DNA of 64,000 nt from Candidatus Saccharimonadota bacterium (GTDB lineage Bacteria; Patescibacteriota; Saccharimonadia; Saccharimonadales; Saccharimonadaceae): the NCBI GenBank assembly GCA_905373795.1, contig CAJPUO010000001.1, forward strand, positions 245,244 to 309,243, given 5' to 3'. This document shows positions 18,206-26,781 of this stretch, in pieces. A program made the translations under genes and the position numbers. The notes under the pieces were generated by a model, which saw only the letters and a program-made list of their open reading frames with translations, searched no databases and had not been told where the DNA came from. Position 1 is the first letter of the stretch, and each line of letters starts with the position of its first letter.

Positions 18206-18970
18206 TTAGGAAACAAACTTTCGTTTTTGTTTTTGGCGGCTGAGTGTTTGCCGCGGCGGTTGCGGTATTTTGACCGGCGTTACCTCGGCTTTGGCAGTGC
18301 TAATGCTGCTACTGTCAGGGAAGGGTACGGGACGAGATGAGGCTTTTTCAGCTGACTGTATTAGGTGGAGCAATCTTTGCCCGTCGATAAGCATTATGTT
18401 GCTAGTATGCTTTGGGTTTTTAGCAAATCGCTTGGCATTCTCTGAAAAACTATTTATCGTTATTATAAAGGCGAAACCTCCGTTAAGACGGCTGGCAATT
18501 GGTTCGTAAAAATCTTTGACAGTGCTGGCCTCAACTGTACTAATGTTGTGTTTTTTACATTGTACATAACTTTGCAGATTGTTTTTGCGCATGATGATAT
18601 CGATACCGTTATCGCGGTTATAAGGCGTAACCTTGGTCTGGTATCCGAATGATTTGAATATTTCTGCTATGTACTTTTTGAAAGAATAAGCGTCGAGAGT
18701 GCGAATTTTATCTAATAATTCTTGGTCTGCTGTTTTTAGGCTATTTTCTGGTGCTGGCTGATCTACGGCGGCTGACGCCGGCGCGGCAGATAAAGGCTCG
18801 TTTTCTGGGCGACTGCTCGGCTGTTCTTTAATGTAGCTATCTGCAGGTCTTCGTTTTGCCTCTTTTAATTCAAGCCTCTTAATCCTCTTAGACAAGGATA
18901 AATACAGATAGGCGAGAAAAACCCACAAGCAGACGCTTACAGATAGGAGAATAAACCCACCGCTATTCAT
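18206..18970 (-). CDS. Membrane-anchored Mrr-like restriction endonuclease-fold protein
   Basis: 254 residues. An N-terminal transmembrane helix (about 5-25) and a Pro/Ala/Ser-rich linker precede a nuclease-fold domain (about 85-200). It contains FEDD-like DAYSFKKYIAEIFKSFGY, then NGIDIIM.....YVQCKKH, the D-(x)n-QxK catalytic signature of Mrr/RecB-type nucleases. Mrr enzymes cleave modified DNA; membrane anchoring suggests action on DNA at the cell envelope (inference). Its -10 (TATAAT) lies 6 nt from the start, back to back with the aspS promoter. Confidence 0.7.
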   Translation of the reverse strand: MNSGGFILLSVSVCLWVFLAYLYLSLSKRIKRLELKEAKRRPADSYIKEQPSSRPENEPLSAAPASAAVDQPAPENSLKTADQELLDKIRTLDAYSFKKYIAEIFKSFGYQTKVTPYNRDNGIDIIMRKNNLQSYVQCKKHNISTVEASTVKDFYEPIASRLNGGFAFIITINSFSENAKRFAKNPKHTSNIMLIDGQRLLHLIQSAEKASSRPVPFPDSSSISTAKAEVTPVKIPQPPRQTLSRQKQKRKFVS

Positions 18971-18976
18971 AAAATC

Positions 18977-19001
18977 ATTATAACAGCTAATGTGCTATAA
19001 T
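18977..19001. promoter_or_regulatory. Back-to-back leaderless promoters of the Mrr-like gene and aspS
   Basis: ATTATA at 18977-18982 is TATAAT on the minus strand, 6 nt from the ATG at 18970. TATAAT at 18996-19001 on the plus strand is 7 nt from the aspS ATG. The boxes are 13 bp apart, so each promoter's -35 region falls within the other's transcribed region. Confidence 0.65.
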
Positions 19002-19008
19002 AACAGAT

Positions 19009-20850
19009 ATGAAAAATAGAATTTTGGCGGTAAAGGCCTCTGATGAAGTTGGGAAAAATATTACAGTAGCTGGCTGGGTACACTCCCGGCGCGATCACGG
19101 CGGACTGATTTTTATTGATTTGCGCGACCATACCGGGTTGGTGCAGCTGGTGATTAATCCTGATAAGGCGGAAGCCTTTCGGTTGGCGGAAAGCCTGCGC
19201 GATGAGTTTGTGATTCGTGCCAGCGGCGTGGTGACGGAGCGCGGCGAAGGTTTGAAAAACCCAAATATCGCCAGCGGTAATGTGGAAATTGTGGTGGAAA
19301 ATCTGGAGATTCTCAACCGTGCTGAAACCTTGCCGATCCAGCCGTTCGCCGAGGAAAACCAGGCGGGCGAGGACTTGCGTTTTAAGTATCGTTACCTCGA
19401 CCTGCGCCGTCCGAAGATGCAGCAGATGCTGAAAAAACGCGCTGAAATGTACCGACGGATGCATCAGTATATGGACGACCGCGACTTCATTGAGATTCAG
19501 ACGCCGATTTTGGCAAATTCCAGCCCCGAGGGCGCACGCGATTTTCTGATCCCCAGTCGTTTGCAGGAGGGTAAGTTTTACGCGCTGCCGCAAGCACCGC
19601 AGCAGTTCAAGCAGCTGTTGATGGTTGGCGGTGTGCCACGGTATTACCAGCTGGCGGCGTGTTTTCGCGATGAAGATCCGCGGGCCGATCGACTGTACGG
19701 TGAGTTTTACCAGCTGGATTTGGAGATGAGTTTTGTTGAAAGCGGCGAGGAAGTCCGCCAGGAAGTCGAGCCGCTGATGCGGCAGCTCGCGACCGAGTTT
19801 GCGGGCAAAAAAATGCTGGATTTGAGCGACCTGCCTGTTGGTGATGGCAGTCCAATTCCGCGCATTTCCTACCGCGACGCCATGGAGACATACGGCTCGG
19901 ACAAGCCGGATTTGCGTTTTGGCATGGAACTGATTGAGCTGACCGACGTGTTCGCCAATACCGAGTTTGGCGTGTTCAAAAACGCTGAGTGCATCAAGGC
20001 GATTTGCGTGAAAAATGGCGCTAGTCTTAGCCGTAAGCAAATCGACCAGTTCACCGATATTGCTAAAAGTGAGGGGGCGGGCGGTTTAGCCTATATTAAG
20101 TACGTGACAATCAAAAATGCAGACAAGGCGCAGGGCTACGTGATACCAATGCATACTAACGTTCCTTGTTTTTATGATGTGATTTCGCCAGTAGCAAAGT
20201 TCTTGTCAGACGAAGAACACAAATTACTTATAGAGAAAATGAATCCTGAGGACGGTGATGTTATATTCTTCGGTGCCGACACTCGCCCGGTCGTCAACGC
20301 CGTGCTTGGTCGCTTGCGAAACGAATTTGCCGCCCATTTCAACCTGAAAGACCCGAGCGTGGTGGCCTTTGCCTGGATCATCGATTTTCCGTTCTATGAA
20401 TGGGATGACCGCGGCAAGAAGCTTGATTTTGGACACAACCCATTCGGTATGCCGAAGGGTGGCCTGCAAGCGCTGGAGTCAGTTACTACTGACACTGACA
20501 AGCTCGCTATCGTTGCCGATCAATTCGACATGGTGATGAACGGCTATGAAATTTGCTCCGGCGGTGTGCGCAACCACAACCCAGCGGTGCTATACAAAGT
20601 ATTCGATTTGCTCGGCTTTAGCGAAAGCTACGTTGAGGAAAAGTTTGGCGCCATGCTCAACGCCTTCAAATACGGCGCACCGCCGCACGCTGGCTGTGCC
20701 TTTGGTGTTGACCGTATCCTCATGGAGCTCATCGACGAAACGAACGTCCGCGAAACCTTGGCTTTTCCAAAGAACGGCTCCGGCGTTGACGTGATGATGG
20801 ATTCGCCATCAACGGTTGATCCAGCGCAGCTAAAGGAATTGGGATTATGA
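19009..20850 (+). CDS. aspS: Aspartyl-tRNA synthetase
   Basis: 613 residues, class II synthetase of the bacterial type. Order: OB-fold anticodon-binding domain (about 1-100, GWVHSRRDHGG), motif 1 (FIEIQTPILANSSPEGARDF), motif 2 (FRDEDPRADR.GEF.QLD), the bacterial GAD insertion (about 290-420) and motif 3 (GCAFGVDRILMEL). Whether it is discriminating or also charges tRNA-Asn cannot be decided here. The start follows its -10 box by 7 nt. Its TGA overlaps the start of the Nudix gene. Confidence 0.96.
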   Translation: MKNRILAVKASDEVGKNITVAGWVHSRRDHGGLIFIDLRDHTGLVQLVINPDKAEAFRLAESLRDEFVIRASGVVTERGEGLKNPNIASGNVEIVVENLEILNRAETLPIQPFAEENQAGEDLRFKYRYLDLRRPKMQQMLKKRAEMYRRMHQYMDDRDFIEIQTPILANSSPEGARDFLIPSRLQEGKFYALPQAPQQFKQLLMVGGVPRYYQLAACFRDEDPRADRLYGEFYQLDLEMSFVESGEEVRQEVEPLMRQLATEFAGKKMLDLSDLPVGDGSPIPRISYRDAMETYGSDKPDLRFGMELIELTDVFANTEFGVFKNAECIKAICVKNGASLSRKQIDQFTDIAKSEGAGGLAYIKYVTIKNADKAQGYVIPMHTNVPCFYDVISPVAKFLSDEEHKLLIEKMNPEDGDVIFFGADTRPVVNAVLGRLRNEFAAHFNLKDPSVVAFAWIIDFPFYEWDDRGKKLDFGHNPFGMPKGGLQALESVTTDTDKLAIVADQFDMVMNGYEICSGGVRNHNPAVLYKVFDLLGFSESYVEEKFGAMLNAFKYGAPPHAGCAFGVDRILMELIDETNVRETLAFPKNGSGVDVMMDSPSTVDPAQLKELGL

Positions 20851-21266
20851 GCGCAATGTATGATCGACACGAAGTTAGCGTAAAAGTGGCGCTGTATAGC
20901 GAGGATGGTAAACAGGTATTGCTGATGTATCACCTAAGTAGCGATGGTTTTGGTTTGCCAGGCGGGCATATTGACGCCGGCGAAACGCCCGACGCGGCAC
21001 TAGAGCGAGAGCTGCGCGAGGAATTAGGCATCACAATTGATGCGACGCCAGCCGATTTCTATGTCCGCAACCCTTATGACGACAATATTAAGGATCATAA
21101 AATTATCCTCGGCTATACGGCGACGGCAAAAAAGGGTATGACTTTGCCAAATAGTGCATGTGATGGTAGCGAAGGAGATATCGTCTGGCTGACGCGGGCA
21201 GAAGTTGAAACTACCGATAAACTTTCGCCAGGCTATCGAGATTTTGTGCTGAAGTGGTGGCCGTAA
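20847..21266 (+). CDS. Nudix hydrolase
   Basis: 139 residues with a complete Nudix box (about 39-61): GGHIDAGETPDAALERELRE followed by ELG. This binds Mg2+ and hydrolyses nucleoside-diphosphate-X substrates. The start overlaps the aspS stop by ATGA, so it is co-translated with aspS. The substrate is unknown. A broken second Nudix gene lies 240 bp downstream. Confidence 0.88.
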   Translation: MSAMYDRHEVSVKVALYSEDGKQVLLMYHLSSDGFGLPGGHIDAGETPDAALERELREELGITIDATPADFYVRNPYDDNIKDHKIILGYTATAKKGMTLPNSACDGSEGDIVWLTRAEVETTDKLSPGYRDFVLKWWP

Positions 21267-21299
21267 GAAACGTAATATCTTAGGAGGTACAAGCAGGCT

Positions 21300-21449
21300 A
21301 TGAAATCAATTCCCAAACGAACGCTAAAATTCATTGATTCATGGCTAACGCTGCGCAGCCAATGAGCGCGCTGGCCGGGATTCGCGGTCGCGATAGCTAA
21401 AAGACGGCGCTTCACATTCAAAAACGTTTATCGCTTAGCGTCAGGATAA
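21300..21449 (+). pseudogene. Remnant of a serine-hydrolase (beta-lactamase family) gene
   Basis: After a GGAGG site the frame reads MKSIPKRTLKFIDSWLTLRS, then is stopped by TGA at 21363-21365. It continues in frame as ARWPGFAVAIAKRRRFTFKN to 21449. The pattern WLxLR....PGxxVAIAK...F resembles the N-terminus of class C beta-lactamase-family hydrolases. No catalytic SxxK region follows. Interpreted as a decayed fragment; family assignment is tentative. Confidence 0.4.
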
Positions 21450-21501
21450 TTGCCGGTATGTTTGCGCCGCTTTAGGCAAATATGTATAATCTATGCAGAT
21501 T

Positions 21502-21669
21502 ATGAATGATAGCGAAGTGCCCGCGGCAGGCAGGCAGGTGATCGTTGCCTGCGCGTTTATTCATCACAATTTTGACGGCGTTGAGAAAATCTTTATGCCT
21601 AAGCGTGCTGCGACGAAGAAATTTATGCCAAGCGTGTTTGAACTGTCTGGCGCTCAGTTGAAATTTTAG
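21502..21669 (+). pseudogene. Truncated Nudix hydrolase fragment
   Basis: 55 codons: VIVACAFIHHNFDGVEKIFM, then PKRAATKKFMPSVFELSGAQ and a stop. This matches the N-terminus of Nudix proteins up to the point where GGH...GE should begin (ELSGAQLKF instead of ELPGGH), so the catalytic box is missing. A TATAAT at 21485-21490 remains upstream. An in-frame ATG at 21493 is possible too. Broken gene. Confidence 0.55.
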
Positions 21670-21673
21670 CCAA

Positions 21674-22195
21674 ATGCCAGTTGCTATCAAAAAATCCAGA
21701 AAAGATATATCAGCTGTCTTTATGCGCGTGAAAAATAAATTGGCGCCAGTGCTTGCGGATGGTTCGCAAATTCATCATGTCGGCAGTACCGCGGTGCTTG
21801 GCTTGGATGGTAAAAATATCCTAGATATCCTTGTTTCTGCTAAAGATAATAAGCATATGAACGAATTGCGGGACAAATTGGTAGCAATTGGATATTTTCC
21901 TTCATTAAATCCAAGTTCCCGCCAAGATTATATCTTCCTGGCGTCCCGACAAGAAGAAACTGGCGAGGGCGATATCCATATTCACCTCGCGGTCGCGAAT
22001 ACTGGAACGCACGATGACTTTTTAATTATCAGAGATTATCTAAGGTCTCACAATGACGAAGCTGATCAATATTCGAGCATAAAATATCAATATGCCAAGC
22101 AAGCAAATTACGACAGATCGGCGTATAAAAAGCTTAAAGCAGCTTATGTCGATAAGCTGCTGCAGCGTGCCAGACAGTGGAAAAATGGCGGCTAA
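21674..22195 (+). CDS. GrpB/UPF0157-family nucleotidyltransferase-like protein
   Basis: 173 residues with the GrpB signature HHVGSTAVLGLDGKNILDIL (about 36-55) and the HIHLAVANTGTHDDFLIIRD region. The fold belongs to the nucleotidyltransferase superfamily, and the biological function is not established. It starts 4 bp after the Nudix fragment stop and overlaps the next gene by 11 bp, so the cluster probably forms one transcript. Confidence 0.8.
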   Translation: MPVAIKKSRKDISAVFMRVKNKLAPVLADGSQIHHVGSTAVLGLDGKNILDILVSAKDNKHMNELRDKLVAIGYFPSLNPSSRQDYIFLASRQEETGEGDIHIHLAVANTGTHDDFLIIRDYLRSHNDEADQYSSIKYQYAKQANYDRSAYKKLKAAYVDKLLQRARQWKNGG

Positions 22196-22934
22196 TCTCC
22201 TCATGCATATTCCGCACGCTTCGCTGCATCTGCCGCAGGATTTTTGGCGCGATGTTACGGTTGATCGGGAAGTTATAAAGCACAATCTGCGCTTTATGGC
22301 TGATTATAAAGTGGACGAACTTGCCAGAGATATTGATTGCCATAAAGTAACAGCCAAGTATTCGCGTTTATATTGCGATGTTGAGCGGTTTCGGAATGAC
22401 GCTGATGAGCCGATGGCGAGGCTGGGTATGGGCGCGGTCTATACGCATTTGCCAGGCAGTGCGCAGTATCGCCAGGTAACACCTGGGCGCCGTGAGGAAA
22501 TCATCAGGCAAGCTTATGAACCTCATCATGCACAGCTAAATAAATTGAGCCAAAAAATTGTTACTCAGCACGGCTCGTGTATGATGATTGATCTGCATAG
22601 CTACAGCGATGATTTGGTGCGAAAATTGTTTGGCTATACGGAAAATCTGCCTGATATTTGCCTGGGCTATGACGACGAATGGTTTAGTGGAAATGACGCC
22701 CTGAAGCTAAAATTATATATAGAACAGCTGGGCTATAGCTGCGCGCTGAATTATCCGTATGCGGGTGCGCTGGTGCCGATGGACTTTTATCGTAATAAAA
22801 TGCCAGGACTACGTTCGGTGATGCTGGAGGTTAATCGACGTGTTTATCTGGAGGGTGAAACGGTGCGCCCAGAATTAGTGCGCAACATTGGTAAAATAAT
22901 CAAATACATCGCTAATGAATTACAGGGATTATAA
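22185..22934 (+). CDS. N-formylglutamate amidohydrolase family protein
   Basis: 249 residues from the ATG at 22185, which overlaps the end of the GrpB-like gene. Family features are LLMHIPHASLHLP at the N-terminus, the metal-binding DLHSYSDD and CLGYDDEW, and VMLEVNRRVY near the end. These resemble FGase-type zinc hydrolases acting on N-acyl amino acids; the natural substrate here is unknown. It converges with and overlaps the VIT1-like gene by 6 bp. Confidence 0.8.
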   Translation: MAANLLMHIPHASLHLPQDFWRDVTVDREVIKHNLRFMADYKVDELARDIDCHKVTAKYSRLYCDVERFRNDADEPMARLGMGAVYTHLPGSAQYRQVTPGRREEIIRQAYEPHHAQLNKLSQKIVTQHGSCMMIDLHSYSDDLVRKLFGYTENLPDICLGYDDEWFSGNDALKLKLYIEQLGYSCALNYPYAGALVPMDFYRNKMPGLRSVMLEVNRRVYLEGETVRPELVRNIGKIIKYIANELQGL

Positions 22935-23462
22935 CTGAACGCCCAGCCACGCCGCCAATACATCGCCAGCAAAGTACGCCAGTCCAGCGGCGACCGCTCC
23001 CAGGAGCAAGGTGATGGTAGCTTCCCGCCACGGTGATTGCTTGCCGACTTTGCCCTTAATAAAGCCGATTGTTAAGAAAGTAATTGCCGTTAGCAGCGAG
23101 CTGATATAGAACAGGGTGGTGCTTGGTGCTTTCATAGCTGCAATCACGTCGATTAAGTAGGGTAGTACTGGCACGCTGCCGACCACCACGAAAGCCAAGA
23201 ATGTAACTAAACCGATAATTTTAGGAGAAGCTCGCTTTTGGGTGTCGCGGGCCGATTCATCGTGTTCGGCGCTGGCTGCCAAGTAGGCGCTGGAACCCAT
23301 TGAAAAACCATCGGCAATTAAGTTAGCCACGCCTAAAATAAGGATGACCGCACTGGAAATACCAGCCCCAGCCGACGCTGCCACTACGGCAAAGGTTGTC
23401 ACCGTACCGTCAACTGCGCCGTAAACAAATTCTGGAATATATCGTTTGAAAAATACCCTCAT
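22929..23462 (-). CDS. VIT1/CCC1-family membrane transporter
   Basis: About 177 residues with five hydrophobic segments. The N-terminus YIPEFVYGAVDGTVTTFAVV and GVANLIADGFSMGSSAYLA are hallmarks of the VIT1/CCC1 iron/manganese transporter family. The family's cytoplasmic metal-binding loop is short here. Two ATGs (23468, 23462) lie 4 and 10 nt after a TACACT box; 23462 is chosen as the likelier leaderless start, giving MRVFFKRY. A longer upstream frame exists but would include the promoter. Confidence 0.8.
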   Translation of the reverse strand: MRVFFKRYIPEFVYGAVDGTVTTFAVVAASAGAGISSAVILILGVANLIADGFSMGSSAYLAASAEHDESARDTQKRASPKIIGLVTFLAFVVVGSVPVLPYLIDVIAAMKAPSTTLFYISSLLTAITFLTIGFIKGKVGKQSPWREATITLLLGAVAAGLAYFAGDVLAAWLGVQL

Positions 23463-23561
23463 AACCATAGCCAGTGTAGCATGTTTGGGCTGATAAAACT
23501 GAGCTTGAGCATGGGAATAGCGCAAGAACAAGCCGTTTTCGCGGCCGCTACCAGCAAACCA

Positions 23562-23590
23562 TTGACATTTTAATACGCTTATGCTACAAT
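23562..23590 (+). promoter_or_regulatory. Consensus-like promoter of the YtxH operon
   Basis: TTGACA, 17-nt spacer, TACAAT. The start codon at 23679 lies about 80 nt downstream, so this is one of the few leadered transcripts in the window. Confidence 0.65.
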
Positions 23591-23678
23591 AAGAAATGTT
23601 GGATTATCTAACACAAAAACAACCAAAGCATGCTAAAATAAAAACATAAACATTGTAAGCTTCGCGGAAAGGTAGAAC

Positions 23679-23900
23679 GTGGAAGACGCACAAACAATCA
23701 TCGTTCTTTTAACAATCATCGCTGCTTTATTGTCGATTGTCATCTTGGTGCTTTTAGGAGCAATCATTTCTTTGTTGATAAGAATAAACGCCATCATGAA
23801 AAAAGTCGATAAGATTACGATGAATGTAGCTAGCGCTACCGATTGGTTGTCGCCGGCAAAAGTATTTAGCGAGATTACAAAGCTGTTTCGTAAAAAATAA
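23679..23900 (+). CDS. Small single-pass membrane protein (73 aa)
   Basis: GTG start with an AAAGG site 7-8 nt upstream. One long hydrophobic helix (about 7-35, IIVLLTIIAALLSIVILVLL) is followed by a basic/amphipathic tail ending FRKK. The pattern resembles DUF948-like small proteins often found beside YtxH proteins. First gene of a two-gene operon with the next CDS, 20 bp downstream. Confidence 0.7.
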   Translation: MEDAQTIIVLLTIIAALLSIVILVLLGAIISLLIRINAIMKKVDKITMNVASATDWLSPAKVFSEITKLFRKK

Positions 23901-23920
23901 ATAACAAAGGAGTAAATATC

Positions 23921-24181
23921 ATGAAAAAAGTATTAGCAATTCTGGGTGCCGCAGCAGCAGGCTTTGCTGCTGGAGTTCTGACCGCGCCGAAAAGCGGCAA
24001 GGAAACCAGAGCCGACCTAAAGAAGAAGACTTGCGCGCTTAAAAAGGAAGCCGAGAAAAAGGTCGAACAGGCAGCGGCTGTCGCTAAAGACGGCGTCGAT
24101 TCGCTGAAAACTGGATCACAAAAGGTTGGCGATGCTCTGGCTAAGACTGCTAAAAGCGTCAAGGGCAGCGTTGAAAAATAG
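23921..24181 (+). CDS. YtxH-domain-like small protein
   Basis: 86 residues: MKKVLAILGAAAAGFAAGVL membrane segment, then TAPKSGKETRADL (the YtxH signature around APxSGxETR) and a Lys/Ala-rich amphipathic helical tail. YtxH-like proteins are linked to envelope stress in Firmicutes; function here is inferred only. A clear AAAGGAG site precedes the ATG. Confidence 0.75.
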   Translation: MKKVLAILGAAAAGFAAGVLTAPKSGKETRADLKKKTCALKKEAEKKVEQAAAVAKDGVDSLKTGSQKVGDALAKTAKSVKGSVEK

Positions 24182-24246
24182 CAAATAGTTCAAGTAATCT
24201 TGACAACATTTGACGATAATTAAGAAGACGTGAGATAATAGGATAG

Positions 24247-24786
24247 ATGAGAAAATTTGTTCTGTATCTTGCGTCTTTTTTGATTGCTGGCGGTCTGCTG
24301 ATAAGTCCTCAACCGGTTTTGGCGCAATCAATCGAAATGCCCAATTCGGAGATTACCAGCATCATCAGGAAGAACTGCAGCTCGCTGAAGGTTACCATAA
24401 AGCAGATTCATACTAACGACGCTTTAGCTAGGGTTAGTATCGGGCAGAAATATAATGCTGTGTCAACGAAGCTGATGGCGCGGTTTAATAGCAGGTTGTC
24501 GCTTAATAAACTGGACAGTTCGGGACTTGTTAAAATTACCAGCGATTTTGAAACGCAGCGGCTGAAGTTTAACAGCGACTATAATAAGTATGATACAGCG
24601 ATGACTAACCTAGATAAAGCAAGCTGTAAAACAGATCAGGCAAAGTTCTACGAAAAAATCATTGAGGCGCGCGACGCCCGCAATTATTTGTCTGACAGTG
24701 TAAAATCGATGAACGGGCTGCTGGCGCAATATAAAAGCGAAGTGCGCTTGATAAAAGATTCTTTGTCGGGAGGCGGTAATGAATAA
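24247..24786 (+). CDS. Secreted helical protein of unknown function
   Basis: 179 residues with a typical signal peptide (MRKFVLYLASFLIAGGLLIS, cleavage likely after VLAQS). The rest is helix-rich, with two cysteines (NCSSLK and SCKTDQ) that could pair. GATAAT at 24234-24239 ends 7 nt before the ATG (leaderless). It overlaps the next gene by 8 bp, so the two are co-translated. No family recognised. Confidence 0.7.
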   Translation: MRKFVLYLASFLIAGGLLISPQPVLAQSIEMPNSEITSIIRKNCSSLKVTIKQIHTNDALARVSIGQKYNAVSTKLMARFNSRLSLNKLDSSGLVKITSDFETQRLKFNSDYNKYDTAMTNLDKASCKTDQAKFYEKIIEARDARNYLSDSVKSMNGLLAQYKSEVRLIKDSLSGGGNE

Positions 24787-25156
24787 TATAAAAAAGTTTG
24801 CCGGCAGGTATAATAAATTTGCGGTTTTTATTGGATCGACTATTCTAGTTTCGATCCTTCTGGTGTCGATCTCGATGTTTGTCTATTATCAATCGGATGC
24901 GTACCGGTTGGATTTAAGCCGTCCAGAATACACTTCCAGGCGGTCAGAGATTAGCAAGAATTTGGAGGATAAGAGCAAGGATTTCGATGCGCAGGGTCCG
25001 GTTAATGAACAGACAATTAAGGAATTTCTGAAATTATACGATGACGAGTCGAAAGGCATTGCTAAAACGAAGGCCTTTTCTAATGATGTGCTGAGCGATA
25101 AGGAATTGCTGGGCATCAGCAATAACGACAATAACAATGCTACTGCCGGCGATTAA
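24779..25156 (+). CDS. Membrane-anchored protein of unknown function
   Basis: 125 residues; one transmembrane helix (about 12-37, FAVFIGSTILVSILLVSISM), then a polar, charged extracytoplasmic part with an Asn/Asp-rich C-terminus. The start lies within the end of the preceding secreted-protein gene and has GGGAGG upstream. Probably a membrane partner of that protein (inference). Confidence 0.65.
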   Translation: MNNIKKFAGRYNKFAVFIGSTILVSILLVSISMFVYYQSDAYRLDLSRPEYTSRRSEISKNLEDKSKDFDAQGPVNEQTIKEFLKLYDDESKGIAKTKAFSNDVLSDKELLGISNNDNNNATAGD

Positions 25157-25196
25157 CTTGTTCAAGCTATAAATTGACGCTTTTATAGAACTGCTG

Positions 25197-26099
25197 CTAC
25201 TTTTTACCGTTTAAAATTGGCGCTGGCAGGGTCGCTAATAAAATGCCTTCTTTGTCGAATTTTTGCAGCAGTCTGTGGCGCATTTCAGAAGTGACGGCCC
25301 ATTGGTCTGACGGCTGGGTTTTGCCAGAAATAATTATTTCAGTGCTGCGGCCGGTAATTTCGCCGACTGATACAAATTTTGGCGGGTCAATGATCTTCTT
25401 ATGCCAAGCTTTTTCCTGGGCTATCTTTTCTCCGGTAGCGTTAATAATTTCTGTAGCTTCGGAAATGTCGGTGTTTGGATCTAAATACAGACTGAACCGC
25501 GATATACTGTAGCCCATGGTTTTATTGATAACATGCTGGATTGTGCCGTTTGGGACGTAATGGACGTTGCCTTCGGCGTCGCGAACGACTGTCGTGCGAG
25601 TACCGACGCGTTCGACTTTGCCGGACGCTCCCATTATGTCGACAACGTCGCCAACGCGGTATTGATTTTCAGCGATAATGAAGATACCGGATAAAAAATC
25701 CTTGACAAGCGACTGCGCGCCAAATCCGAGCGCCACGCCGACTATTCCAGCGCTAGCAAACAGCGGCGACAAGTCGAGCAGAAATAACTTGTTAGCGATA
25801 ATAGCGGCAACGTAAAAGATCATTAAAATCCGCCAAAACCCGCGGCTTAATTGGATGAGCGTTTTTTCTCGTTTTTCAATATCCTTGCGATGCCAAGAGC
25901 GGTGCTTGGCGGTGGAGCGGATTGTGTAATGAATGACCCACTTAATGAGATATTTGCCAATGAAGTAAATGATGAATGATCCGATAATAATACTGGCTGT
26001 TTCCAGCATGCGATCGCTGATCAGCCAGCCAAGGCCCTTGTTGTGTAACCATTCGTCGGCAGCTGATATATTTAATATTTGTTTTATAAACGTGTCCAT
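25197..26099 (-). CDS. MscS-family mechanosensitive channel
   Basis: 300 residues from the ATG at 26099 (another ATG sits at 26102). Three or so N-terminal transmembrane helices end in the pore helix SAGIVGVALGFGAQSLVKDF, followed by the beta domain (GDVVDIMGASGKVERVGTRT). This is the core small-conductance channel that releases osmolytes on hypo-osmotic shock. Start choice rests on TATACT lying 7 nt upstream. Divergent from trmB through a shared bidirectional -10 element. Confidence 0.88.
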   Translation of the reverse strand: MDTFIKQILNISAADEWLHNKGLGWLISDRMLETASIIIGSFIIYFIGKYLIKWVIHYTIRSTAKHRSWHRKDIEKREKTLIQLSRGFWRILMIFYVAAIIANKLFLLDLSPLFASAGIVGVALGFGAQSLVKDFLSGIFIIAENQYRVGDVVDIMGASGKVERVGTRTTVVRDAEGNVHYVPNGTIQHVINKTMGYSISRFSLYLDPNTDISEATEIINATGEKIAQEKAWHKKIIDPPKFVSVGEITGRSTEIIISGKTQPSDQWAVTSEMRHRLLQKFDKEGILLATLPAPILNGKK

Positions 26100-26106
26100 C
26101 ATATTT

Positions 26107-26114
26107 AGTATAAT
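26107..26114. promoter_or_regulatory. Bidirectional -10 element shared by mscS-like gene and trmB
   Basis: The 8-bp AGTATAAT reads TATAAT on the plus strand (26109-26114, 7 nt before trmB) and TATACT on the minus strand (26112-26107, 7 nt before the ATG at 26099). One near-symmetric element thus serves two leaderless genes. Confidence 0.6.
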
Positions 26115-26121
26115 GAAAGGT

Positions 26122-26781
26122 ATGAGTTTTGTCGATCCAAATCAGTTTGTTATTGCCCGCAAGCGCAAAAAATACAAATTTGCCAAGTTTCATAACGCCG
26201 AGAATTGCTTCGAGTTTGATGAATGGCGCGATTTTTACCGGCAGCACCAGCCGGGTGTTTTCGGGTTAGAGATTGGTGCTGGTACTGGTTTGTTTAGTGT
26301 CGAATTAGCAGCGCGTTATCCAGATAAGCTGTTTGCGGCGATTGATGTTAAGGCTGACCGTTTGCAAAAAGGCGCTTACATCGCGCTAGAAAAAGGCCTG
26401 GATAACATCTATTTTATCCGGGCGCGCGCCGACCAAATTAGCGATTTATTCGCTTTGTCAACGCTAGTGAATATTTGGGTGACTTTTCCTGATCCGTTTC
26501 CGAAAAAGCGGGCTGCCGGGCGGCGGTTGATGCATCCGTATTTTTTGCGCCGTTACGCGCAATTATTGCAACCTGGCGGCGAGCTGCTTTTCAAGCATGA
26601 CGACCGCGACTTTTTCTGCTGGAGTTTGGAGCAATTGGCGGCAGAAAAATGGCAAATTACAGAACTGAGCTTCGACTTGCACGAATCATCTCTGGACGAC
26701 GAGTACAAAATCATGACGACCTACGAGCAGCGATGGCTGAACGAAGGCAAGGCGATTAATTTTGTGAGGGCTACATACTAA
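26122..26781 (+). CDS. trmB: tRNA (guanine-N7-)-methyltransferase
   Basis: 219 residues. SAM-binding motif LEIGAGTGLFSVELA, the conserved IDVKADRLQKGA, and the TrmB signature VNIWVTFPDPFPKKRAAGRRL are all intact. It methylates G46 in the variable loop of tRNAs. A longer upstream frame exists, but the ATG at 26122 gives the canonical length and lies 7 nt after TATAAT. Confidence 0.93.
   Translation: MSFVDPNQFVIARKRKKYKFAKFHNAENCFEFDEWRDFYRQHQPGVFGLEIGAGTGLFSVELAARYPDKLFAAIDVKADRLQKGAYIALEKGLDNIYFIRARADQISDLFALSTLVNIWVTFPDPFPKKRAAGRRLMHPYFLRRYAQLLQPGGELLFKHDDRDFFCWSLEQLAAEKWQITELSFDLHESSLDDEYKIMTTYEQRWLNEGKAINFVRATY

Noticed and set aside
18967..20040. 357-codon open frame on the minus strand
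   Set aside because: It lies antisense within aspS, which has full synthetase motifs; the reverse protein is a codon-bias shadow with no family features.
21363..21365. In-frame TGA considered as a sense codon (Gly as in Gracilibacteria, or Trp)
   Set aside because: TGA ends many clearly complete genes in the window (for example aspS, murJ and the AAA+ protein), so the standard code applies and the fragment is a pseudogene.
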